DNA of 64,000 nucleotides. Origin: Sphaerimonospora cavernae (GTDB taxonomy: Bacteria; Actinomycetota; Actinomycetes; Streptosporangiales; Streptosporangiaceae). Location of the stretch: the NCBI RefSeq assembly GCF_042435035.1, contig NZ_JBHMQT010000055.1, positions 62,001 to 126,000 on the forward strand, read 5' to 3'. Below, piece after piece: positions 32,202 through 40,817 of this stretch. Both the position numbers and the translations under genes were made by a program. The notes below the pieces were generated by a model, which worked only from the letters and a program-made list of their open reading frames with translations, made no database searches and had not been told where the DNA came from. The first letter of the stretch is position 1. Each line of letters opens with the position of its first letter.

Positions 32202-32753
32202 TCATTCCCCTAGCGGGTACGCCTCGAGGGGTTCGTAGCGTACGGACGAGCCGAGGTGGCTGCGGACCAGGTGTACGGCGTCGGCCCGCCACCGCAGGCC
32301 GCTGAACGAGCTCAGCGAGCCGACCAGGTCCCGCAGGTCGTCGCCGTAGCGCGAGCGGGCCAAGGTCAGATGGGGATGGAACCGCTTCCGGTCGGTCTCC
32401 TTGGCCCCCGCCCGCCGCGCGCCGGCGGCGACCGAGTCGGCCAGCCTCGGCAGCGGCGGCACGGCGTCGAGGCCGAGCCAGAAGACCCGCCCACGTGAAG
32501 CCGACGGGAACGCTCCCGCCCCGGTGAAGGACAGCGTGACCGGCCGGTATCGGGCGGCCGCCCGGGCCAGCCGTACGCTCAACTCGGGCAGCGCCTGATC
32601 GGGCACCTCGCCGAGGAAGGCGAGCGTCACATGCCACAGCGTCGAATCGATCCAGCGTAGCTCGGGCCAGCCGGCGCGGACGGGCTCGACCGCCGTGGCG
32701 ACCTCCGCCAGAGCCTCAGGCGGAGGCAGCAGCGCCACGAACAATCTGCTCAC
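32202..32753 (-). CDS. thpR: RNA 2',3'-cyclic phosphodiesterase (2'-5' RNA ligase family)
   Basis: 183 residues from GTG 32753 (VSRLFVALLPP), the family-typical start, with GGGGGG further upstream. Both catalytic HxTx motifs are visible: WHVTLAFLG (about 41-49) and FHPHLTLAR (about 124-132). ThpR hydrolyses 2',3'-cyclic phosphates on RNA and can ligate 2'-5' ends. It overlaps the MFS gene end by 38 bases on the same strand. Its last ~110 bases are duplicated 3.9 kb to the left, so the gene end doubles as the border of the low-GC island, yet the reading frame is intact. Confidence 0.93.
   Translation of the reverse strand: MSRLFVALLPPPEALAEVATAVEPVRAGWPELRWIDSTLWHVTLAFLGEVPDQALPELSVRLARAAARYRPVTLSFTGAGAFPSASRGRVFWLGLDAVPPLPRLADSVAAGARRAGAKETDRKRFHPHLTLARSRYGDDLRDLVGSLSSFSGLRWRADAVHLVRSHLGSSVRYEPLEAYPLGE
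32215..32324. repeat. Right copy of the thpR 3'-end direct repeat
   Basis: Same sequence as 28309-28418 at an offset of 3906 bases with one mismatch. This copy is within the complete thpR gene. The pair encloses the ABC transporter, interrupted secreted-protein gene and transposase remnant. Confidence 0.88.
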
Positions 32754-33996
32754 CCGGCGATTGTCCCCCCACCCGGTCACGCGATGCCCCCTCGCGTGTG
32801 ACGGCACGCGAAGCGATCGCCCGGGTCAGCAGTACGGCCAGGCCGACACCGACGACGGTCAGCACCCCGGCGGTCGCCACGGCCACCCGGGGACCGGCCA
32901 GCTCGGCCAGCCAGCCCACCAGCGGCGCCCCGATCGGCGCTCCCCCGGTCACCACCAGCACGTACATCCCCATGACCCGGCCGCGCATCTCTGGCGAGGA
33001 GCCGAGCTGTACGAACGTGTTCGCCGTCGTGTTCACCGTGATCACGGCCATCCCTGCAGGGACGAGCAGCAGCAGGTACGCCCAGTAGGCGGGGGCGAAT
33101 CCGGCGGCGATCTGGAACACGCCGAAGCACAGTGCGCCCGCGATCAGAAACCGCCGGCTGGGCTTGACCCGCTTGGCCGCCAGCAGCGCGCCGCCGAACG
33201 CCCCCACGGCGAACGCGCTGGACGCGATGCCGAACGAGGAGGCCCCGGCGCCGAAGACCTGCCTGGCCATCAGCGCTATGCCGGTGGACAGGCTCTGGGT
33301 GAATATCGCCGCGAACGCGACGATCAGCAGCGGCAGCAGCAACTCGGGCCGACCGGCGGCGTACCGCAGGCCCTCCCTGAGCTGGCCCTTGGCCCGTGGG
33401 ACGGGCTCGGGGGTGTGCAGCTCCGACGGCCGCATCAGTAGCAGCCCGGCGATCACCGCCAGGAACGAGGCGGCGTTCAGCAGGAAGATCTGCCCGGTGC
33501 CCGTCCAGGACATCAGGACACCCGCCACGGCCGGACCAACGATCCTGGCGAGGTTGAACGACGAGCTGTTCAGCGCGATGGCGTTCGGCAGGTCGCGGCG
33601 GCCCACTATCTCCACGACGAACGACTGCCGGGTCGGCACCTCGACGCAGGCGACCAGGCCCAGCAGGAACGCCATGACGTAGACATGCCACACCTGCGCC
33701 GTGCCGGTCACCACGAGGACGCCCATCATCAGCGCGAGCAGGCCGAGCAGGGACTGGGCCACGACGAGCACGCGGCGCTTGGGATAGCGGTCGGCGACGA
33801 TGCCGCCCCACAGCCCGAAGAGCAGCACGGGGAGGAACTGCAGCGCCACCGTCACGCCGAGGGCCGAGCCGCTGCCGCGGGTGAGATCGAGGATGAGCCA
33901 GTCCTGTGCGGTCCGCTGCATCCAGGTGCCGGTGTTGGAGACGACGCCGCCGACGGCGAACAGCCGGTAGTTGTGGTTCCGCAGCGAGCGGAACAT
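32716..33996 (-). CDS. Major facilitator superfamily exporter
   Basis: 426 residues from ATG 33996, with GGGAGG and GGGGGG upstream. Twelve-segment MFS of the enterobactin-exporter/MFS_3 type: MFRSLRNHNYRLFAVGGVVSNTGTWMQRTAQDWLIL at the N terminus, loop motif A GGIVADRYPKRRVLV, then EVPTRQSFVVEIVGRRDLPNAIALNSSSFNLARIVGPAVAG. Such proteins export drugs or siderophores. It lies 20 bases downstream of the marR gene on the same strand, so the regulator very likely represses it; it overlaps thpR at its 3' end. Confidence 0.93.
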   Translation of the reverse strand: MFRSLRNHNYRLFAVGGVVSNTGTWMQRTAQDWLILDLTRGSGSALGVTVALQFLPVLLFGLWGGIVADRYPKRRVLVVAQSLLGLLALMMGVLVVTGTAQVWHVYVMAFLLGLVACVEVPTRQSFVVEIVGRRDLPNAIALNSSSFNLARIVGPAVAGVLMSWTGTGQIFLLNAASFLAVIAGLLLMRPSELHTPEPVPRAKGQLREGLRYAAGRPELLLPLLIVAFAAIFTQSLSTGIALMARQVFGAGASSFGIASSAFAVGAFGGALLAAKRVKPSRRFLIAGALCFGVFQIAAGFAPAYWAYLLLLVPAGMAVITVNTTANTFVQLGSSPEMRGRVMGMYVLVVTGGAPIGAPLVGWLAELAGPRVAVATAGVLTVVGVGLAVLLTRAIASRAVTREGASRDRVGGQSPGEQIVRGAAASA

Positions 33997-34016
33997 CCCC
34001 CCTACCTCCCGGCCCC

Positions 34017-34460
34017 CTACATCTTGGAGAGCTTCTCCAGGATCGGCGCCGCCGCCCGTAGTGTCGTCCTCTCCTCCGGCGTCAGCTCCCTGATCCGCTG
34101 CGCCAGCCACGCCTCCTTGGCGCGGCGCTCCTCCTTGAGCAGCACCGCCCCCTGGTCCGTCAGGCTGACCGTCACCTGGCGCCGGTCGGTCGGATGCGGC
34201 CTGCGCTCCAGCACGCCCCGCTCCACCAGCTTGGCGATCACGCGGGTCATCGAAGGCGGCTGCACCTTCTCGTGCTCCGCCAACTCGCCAGGGGTGATGG
34301 CGCCGTGGCGCCCGACCGCGGACAGCGTCGCGAACTGGGTGGGCGTCAGCGAGTGGTGGGCGGCCTGCCTGCGCAGCCGCCGCGTCAGTCGCGCGAGTGA
34401 CACGCGCAGCGCCGCGGCGAGCCCCGCATCGCTGCGCAGATTCTCTGGGTTCGTTAGCAT
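34017..34460 (-). CDS. MarR-family repressor
   Basis: 147 residues from ATG 34460. Winged-helix core: LTPTQFATLSAVGRHGAITPGELAEHEKVQPPSMTRVIAKLVERGVLERRPHPTDRRQVTVSLTDQG, which includes the DRR wing typical of MarR proteins. It is the first gene of a two- or three-gene operon with the MFS exporter and thpR. A near-perfect palindrome covers its own start codon, so autorepression is likely, relieved by an exporter substrate. Confidence 0.95.
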   Translation of the reverse strand: MLTNPENLRSDAGLAAALRVSLARLTRRLRRQAAHHSLTPTQFATLSAVGRHGAITPGELAEHEKVQPPSMTRVIAKLVERGVLERRPHPTDRRQVTVSLTDQGAVLLKEERRAKEAWLAQRIRELTPEERTTLRAAAPILEKLSKM

Positions 34461-34480
34461 AGGTCATTACCTTTGCTAAC
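34453..34480. promoter_or_regulatory. 28-bp MarR operator over the marR start codon
   Basis: Outer arms GTTAGCA (34453-34459) and TGCTAAC (34474-34480) and inner arms AGGT (34461-34464) and ACCT (34469-34472) form an almost perfect 28-base palindrome. The marR ATG (34458-34460) is inside it. A minus-strand TATAGT that could be the -10 box overlaps its outer edge, so binding would block both transcription and the ribosome site AAAGG. Confidence 0.8.
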
Positions 34481-34594
34481 TATACCGCACACGCGGGCAT
34501 TCCCCCGACCCACCGACCTCGTCGACCAACATGGAACGGCCGCCATGGTGATCACCTCACCATGGCGGCCGCGCCGTACGCCCTCGGGCTCCCG

Positions 34595-36079
<1,485 letters not shown>

Positions 36080-36200
36080 TAGCCGCAGCGGGTCAGGCGG
36101 ATACCACCTGCGAAAAGGGGCAGGAAAGCAGCGTAGTGGCACCGTGACCGATTTGTCGCAGCAGGGCATGACCTGTGAACCGCCGCGTAAACTGCTTCAC

Positions 36201-36428
36201 GTGACCCAGCCACGTCGGCCTGACCCCCAGCCGCTGCAGACCCGCGACACTCCCACGATTCTTGTGGGCACGGGGCTGTGGGCCGTCGCCCTCGTGGTGG
36301 TTCTGCTGGTCGTCCGGCCGGCGGACGGCCGCCCGATCTGGACCTGCGTCGTCGGCATCGGGCTGGGCGTGTTCGGCCTCCTCTACGTCCGCCGCCGTGA
36401 CTCCCGCCGACGCGACCAGTCAGAGTGA
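36201..36428 (+). CDS. DUF2530 small membrane protein
   Basis: 75 residues from GTG 36201 (MTQPRRPDPQPLQTRDTPTIL). Two hydrophobic segments (VGTGLWAVALVVVLLVV and WTCVVGIGLGVFGLLYV) joined by RPADGRPI, then a basic tail RRRDSRRRDQ. This is the DUF2530 family found only in actinobacteria; function unknown. It is convergent with the sacsin-like ATPase gene and the two overlap by 9 bases. Confidence 0.87.
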   Translation: MTQPRRPDPQPLQTRDTPTILVGTGLWAVALVVVLLVVRPADGRPIWTCVVGIGLGVFGLLYVRRRDSRRRDQSE

Positions 36429-39400
36429 AGTGACCGGATCAAGGTCGGCCTCGGCGAGCAGCAGCGGCACCCGGCCGGGATCGCGCAGGAGCGCGGCCAC
36501 GGCCAGTCGGTCGCCCCACTGTCCGGACGCCCACGCGAGCCCGCGGGCCAGGCCCTCGACCCCCGAAGCGTGGACCTTGCCCTCGAAGAACCGCCACGGC
36601 ACCGGAACCCCGTCGACCAGCAGGTTCTCGTGCTCGACGTAGGTCGGCGGGGCCGACGGAAGCAGCGAGCGCACCTCCTCCGGGACTGGTCGCTCGCCTC
36701 CGGATGAGGTGACAGAACCGGTGACGATCTCGCCGACCAGCGGCAGGTCGAGCACCTCGGACAGCGCCTCGGCCAGGTCGAACGGCGCGAGCACCAGCGG
36801 CCGGTCGGCTACCAGCGGCAGCAGGTCGGGGGCCTCCACGACGACCGGGCCCGGCCCTTCCCCGACCTCCGCCACGACGATCGAGCCCTTCTGTACGGCT
36901 CGGACCGCATCCGGCGGGCCGACCCCGGCCGGGTCGACGGCGGCGAGTGCGATCCACAGGGCGCGCAACTGCGCCCGGTCGACCTCGACGGCCGGATCGG
37001 CCAGCAGGTCGAGCAGCTCGTCCGGCCCACCGTGCGACGACAGCAAGGCGTCGAGCGTCGACCTGACGCCGATCAACTCCAGCGCGGCCTCGTCGATCCC
37101 CGCGGGGGCGTCGCCGTACAGGCCGAACAGCAGCGGGTCGCCCGAGGGGAGCCGCAGCGAGGTGGGACGCCTGCCGCCGAGCACGGGATGGCGAGACAGC
37201 CACCACGCCGTGTACGACGGGACCTCCACGGTCTGCCCGGCGGCGACCACCCGCAGCGGGCGCAGGGCGGCACGCAGCGGCGGCCTCGACAGCAGCGCCA
37301 GCGCGGCCGGCCAGTCCGCGACGTACTCCAGGTCGCGGACAGCGGTGAACTCCGGCGCGACCGGCGGCACGTCGAGATCGGGAAGCTGGTCGTGCACGAG
37401 ATCGAGGACCGCCTCCAGCCACTCGTCCTCGAGATCGAGATCGTGATCGCAGTCGGCCGGGTCGAGCAGCACGTCGGCGTCGTTGACGACGGCGAACCCG
37501 TCGAGCACGCCCGCGGCCGCCAGCACGTTCGGCCCGAACCTCGTCACCAGTTCCGGCGCGGCCACGCCGAACGGCACGTCGGGATCGATCAGGCCCGCCA
37601 GCGACCCCTCGGCCAGCAGCAGGTCGCCCGCCGCGTAGAGTTCGCCGTCCGCGCCGCGCAGCGCGAGGTCGGCCAGCCATGGCGCCTCCCCCGCGGTCAG
37701 CCCGGCGGCCTCGACCAGGGCCAGCACGGCCTGCGCCACCGGCTCGGGATCGGCGCTGTGCAGCGACTCGGCCACCGCGGCGTGGGTGAGCGGGTCGTCG
37801 AGCACGGTCCTCGGCGTCGCCTCGGCCGCGCCCAGGCGCAGCAGCAGCGGATGAGCGGCGTCGGGGTGCACGATCCGCAGCCCGAGCGGCGCGAGCGCGG
37901 CAGGGTCGATCGCCGTGTCGATCGCAGTGCCGATCACAGTGCCGATCACAGTTGAGTCGACAGCGCCGGACAAGATGAGCGTGCCGCGCGCGCCTCGCAC
38001 CAGGCGGCCGTCGGCGAGCGGCACCGCGACCGCGGCGATCGCCTCCAGGTCGTCGGCCGGCAGCGACTCGTACAGCGACCGCCACCACGCCGGATCCCGA
38101 TCCTCAACGGCATCGCCGGTCAGCATGTCCACCACGTCGGCGAGCTCCACCCGCCGGACGCCGAGCGTGGTCAGCGCCGGATGGCGGGACGCCCACCCGG
38201 CGGGCAGCAGCCCGGGGACGACACCGCTGATCTTCTCCAGGAACTCGGCCGAGCCGAGGACCGCACGCGCCTGGTTTCCCGGCACGGGATCGGCCGCACC
38301 GATGGCGGGCAGCAGCGGCGTGTCCGGCAGCAGCCGGATGATCTCGCGGCGGATCGCCGCGTCGAGCGCCCCCTTGCCCATCATTCCGGGCACGAGGTCG
38401 AGCAGCTCAGGTGTCCTCGGCAGCTCGCCCAGCAGCCGGATGTACGCCTCGGCCGCCCGCTGGACCAGGAAGTCCGTGAGCGGTCCCGGGGCGACGTGCC
38501 GTCGGTCGGTCGTCATCGGGAACGTGGCGATGAGCAGCGCGGGCAGGTCGAGCGGCTCGTCGCTCGGCGTCGGCGCGTGCACGACGCGCGGGACGTCACG
38601 AACGTCACCGCCGCGCGCCTCGCCGGGCTGCTGCCGTACGGCCCAGCGGACCTCCCAGTACGGCCGGGCCCGCTCCTCGGTGGGACGGTCGGCGAACAGC
38701 TCGGCCACCTGCTCGGGCATGAAGACGCCGGACTCGGCGACCACGTGCCGGCCTTCGGCCGAGATCGTACGGCTCCGGCCCTCGACCTCGATCTCGATGA
38801 CCTTCAACGCCGGCATCGCCAGCGGCAGCGCCGGGCCGGCCTCCTCCAGCATCTGCCGTACGGCCTGCTCGGCCGCCTCGTCGCGCAGCGGGAGCCGTAC
38901 GACCGTGTCGAAGCCGTCGGGGACTCCGCCGGCCAGACCCTCGATCGATTCATCGGAGAACGGCAGGCGCAGCAGCGGCACGTGCCCCTCGCGGCCGGCC
39001 AGCTCCGCGGCCAGTTCGGGGCGGGCGGCGACGAGCGCGGCCGTCTCGTCCCGGGACCAGCGCACGCCACCCGACTCACGGGAGGCGATGGCGGGGGCGT
39101 CGGTGACCGACACCACCGCGGCGAAACCGACGCCGAACCGGCCGGCGGTCCCGGCCTCGTCCCGCTTCCCGGAGACCCGCAGCGTGCTCAGGCCCTCGAC
39201 GCCCGCCGCGTCGAGCGGCGCGCCGACGTTGGCGGCCAGCAGCACGCCGTCGCGTAGCTCCAGCCGCAGACGGCCGGGCACACCGGCGCGCAACGCCGCG
39301 TCGGCGGCGTTCTGGGCCAGCTCCACGACCAGCCGGTCGCGGTAACCGCCGAGCGCGAAGTCCTCCTCGGCGTTGGCGTCCTCACGGAACCGGGCCGGGG

Positions 39401-39452
39401 AGGCCGTCCATGCCGCGAGGACCGTCTCACGCAGGCGCGCGCAATCGAACAT
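36420..39452 (-). CDS. Sacsin-type Hsp90-like ATPase-domain protein
   Basis: 1010 residues from ATG 39452, 2 bases after the DUF3027 stop. N-terminal GHKL/Hsp90-like ATPase domain: RLVVELAQNAADAA (N box, about 40-53), DGVLLAANVGAPLDAAGVEGLSTLRVSGK and GRFGVGFAAVVSVTD (G box, about 104-118). The remaining ~850 residues are large alpha/beta sequence with no domain I can name; about residues 493-510 hold a short repeat (VIGTVIGTAIDTAID) coded by 12-base units. Homologues are widespread, uncharacterised actinobacterial proteins annotated after sacsin. Probably an ATP-driven chaperone-like or nucleic-acid-linked factor. Confidence 0.85.
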   Translation of the reverse strand: MFDCARLRETVLAAWTASPARFREDANAEEDFALGGYRDRLVVELAQNAADAALRAGVPGRLRLELRDGVLLAANVGAPLDAAGVEGLSTLRVSGKRDEAGTAGRFGVGFAAVVSVTDAPAIASRESGGVRWSRDETAALVAARPELAAELAGREGHVPLLRLPFSDESIEGLAGGVPDGFDTVVRLPLRDEAAEQAVRQMLEEAGPALPLAMPALKVIEIEVEGRSRTISAEGRHVVAESGVFMPEQVAELFADRPTEERARPYWEVRWAVRQQPGEARGGDVRDVPRVVHAPTPSDEPLDLPALLIATFPMTTDRRHVAPGPLTDFLVQRAAEAYIRLLGELPRTPELLDLVPGMMGKGALDAAIRREIIRLLPDTPLLPAIGAADPVPGNQARAVLGSAEFLEKISGVVPGLLPAGWASRHPALTTLGVRRVELADVVDMLTGDAVEDRDPAWWRSLYESLPADDLEAIAAVAVPLADGRLVRGARGTLILSGAVDSTVIGTVIGTAIDTAIDPAALAPLGLRIVHPDAAHPLLLRLGAAEATPRTVLDDPLTHAAVAESLHSADPEPVAQAVLALVEAAGLTAGEAPWLADLALRGADGELYAAGDLLLAEGSLAGLIDPDVPFGVAAPELVTRFGPNVLAAAGVLDGFAVVNDADVLLDPADCDHDLDLEDEWLEAVLDLVHDQLPDLDVPPVAPEFTAVRDLEYVADWPAALALLSRPPLRAALRPLRVVAAGQTVEVPSYTAWWLSRHPVLGGRRPTSLRLPSGDPLLFGLYGDAPAGIDEAALELIGVRSTLDALLSSHGGPDELLDLLADPAVEVDRAQLRALWIALAAVDPAGVGPPDAVRAVQKGSIVVAEVGEGPGPVVVEAPDLLPLVADRPLVLAPFDLAEALSEVLDLPLVGEIVTGSVTSSGGERPVPEEVRSLLPSAPPTYVEHENLLVDGVPVPWRFFEGKVHASGVEGLARGLAWASGQWGDRLAVAALLRDPGRVPLLLAEADLDPVTSL

Positions 39453-39454
39453 GA

Positions 39455-40213
39455 TCAGGACTGGTCCATCAGGTCGTAGCCCATGTCGTCGAGGATCGGG
39501 GGCGCGGGTTCCGTGACCATCGAGGGGACCGTGGTCGCCTCGGAGTGGGCGCCGCAGCCGTGGTCGACGGCGACGACCCGGCCGTCGTCCGGGGCGTACT
39601 CGTTGGTGCACACGCCGAAGGCGTGGCCGAGGGCGCCGGCGAGCGGCCAGTAGAACCCGCAGGTGGAGCACTGCGCGGGAGCGGCGTGCGCGATCGGCGC
39701 GTCCGGTCCCGGCTCCCCCGCGCGCCAGCGGTGTGCGGCGAGGTCGCGGCCGACGGGCGACAGCACGCGGGCCCGGCCGATACCGGGCTCGAACACCGCC
39801 TGGCGGTCGGTCTCGTCGTCGGTCGCCGTGTACCCCGGGACCAGCCGATCGTCGTCCGCCTCGACAGGCAGCAGATCGCCCACGCCTAGGTCACCCGGGC
39901 GCAGCCGTTCGTTCCACGGCACCCAGCGCGGGGCCAGCAGCGCGCCGGCCCCGGGCAGCAGCACGGTCTCACTCACGGTCACGTTACGGGCACGCGAGGC
40001 GCGGGCCACGGTGATCGCCCAACGCCACCCCTGGTAGGCCCGGTCCAGGCATTCGAAGTAATGGGTCACGACCCGGTCGCCCTCGTTGTCGAAGCCCAGG
40101 TGCTCCCCCACCTCGCCGGGGCGCGCGATCACCTCGGCGGCCTCACGGGCGAGATCTACCGCCGCCGCACAGGCCGCATCGACTGGAGTGCTACGGATTC
40201 GGGTTCGACTCAC
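39455..40213 (-). CDS. DUF3027 protein
   Basis: 252 residues from GTG 40213. The DUF3027 family features are all present: AACAAAVDLAREAAEVIARPGEVGEHLGFDNEGDRVVTHYFECLDRAYQGWRWAITVARA, VTVSETVLLPG, APRWVPWNERLRPGDLGVGDLL and a C-terminal zinc-like part with CSTCGFYWPLAGALGHAFGVCTNEYAPDDGRVV and HGCGAHSE. Actinobacteria-only family of unknown role, usually near this cold-shock and sacsin-like gene set. Two CxxC-type sets suggest metal binding. Confidence 0.9.
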   Translation of the reverse strand: MSRTRIRSTPVDAACAAAVDLAREAAEVIARPGEVGEHLGFDNEGDRVVTHYFECLDRAYQGWRWAITVARASRARNVTVSETVLLPGAGALLAPRWVPWNERLRPGDLGVGDLLPVEADDDRLVPGYTATDDETDRQAVFEPGIGRARVLSPVGRDLAAHRWRAGEPGPDAPIAHAAPAQCSTCGFYWPLAGALGHAFGVCTNEYAPDDGRVVAVDHGCGAHSEATTVPSMVTEPAPPILDDMGYDLMDQS

Positions 40214-40285
40214 ACTCCATTTTCACCCACGCCGAGACCAAACTTCCCCTCGACTCCCAGAAAGGCCGGAGGCTCGGGCTCGGGC

Positions 40286-40684
40286 TCAGGCGTCCAGGTC
40301 GTCGGCGACGGCCCGCAGCACGGTGGCGACCTTCTTGGCGTGGACCGCGTCCGGATGCTTGCCCCGCTGATAGGAGTTGGAGATGTCGTCGAGCAACTTG
40401 ATCAGATCCTCGACGATGACGACCAACTCGTCCGGCTTCTTCCGCTTGGCCTTGCTTCTCGGGGGCCTGGCCAAGGTAGGCGGCTGTTCGACCAGCCTGA
40501 CCGAAAGCGCCTGCTGACCTCGGCGGCTCTCGGCCACACCGAACTCGACCTTCTGCCCGGGCTTCAACGCTTCCACGCCCTTGGGCAGCGCGGAGGAATG
40601 CACGAAGACCTCGCCGCCGTCATCGCGCGTGAGAAAACCGAAACCCTTGTCGGCGTCGTACCACTTGACCTTGCCACTCGGCAC
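40286..40684 (-). CDS. Cold-shock-domain protein with C-terminal extension
   Basis: 132 residues from GTG 40684, with GAGG 8 bases upstream. Residues 1-66 are a cold-shock domain with RNP1 KGFGFLTRDD and RNP2 VFVHSSAL, opening PSGKVKWYDADKG. The C-terminal half is a basic linker (RPPRSKAKRKKPDE) followed by a helical domain (LVVIVEDLIKLLDDISNSYQRGKHPD), typical of the longer actinobacterial Csp paralogue. RNA/ssDNA chaperone. Divergent from the helicase-associated protein gene and upstream of the DUF3027 gene. Confidence 0.93.
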   Translation of the reverse strand: MPSGKVKWYDADKGFGFLTRDDGGEVFVHSSALPKGVEALKPGQKVEFGVAESRRGQQALSVRLVEQPPTLARPPRSKAKRKKPDELVVIVEDLIKLLDDISNSYQRGKHPDAVHAKKVATVLRAVADDLDA

Positions 40685-40801
40685 AGAGCTGACCTCGTTC
40701 AGACTGTCGTGAAGGTGATGGATGTAGGTTATGCCCACAAGGGGCCCTCGTGGACCCATCTACCGGACGGGAATCAGAAGCCTCGCCCAGAAGACCGGCC
40801 A

Positions 40802-40817
40802 TACGATTAAAAGGATG
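40802..40817 (+). promoter_or_regulatory. Possible leaderless promoter of the helicase-associated gene
   Basis: TACGAT at 40802-40807 is placed 7 bases before the ATG at 40815, where a -10 box of a transcript starting at the start codon would be. The AAAAGG before the ATG is too close to act as a normal ribosome site. Confidence 0.4.

Noticed and set aside
31856..32305. Plus-strand frame over the transposase remnant and the thpR repeat
   Set aside because: The minus strand matches a transposase tail and ThpR; the plus frame only shares its end with the frame at 27995 because of the repeat.
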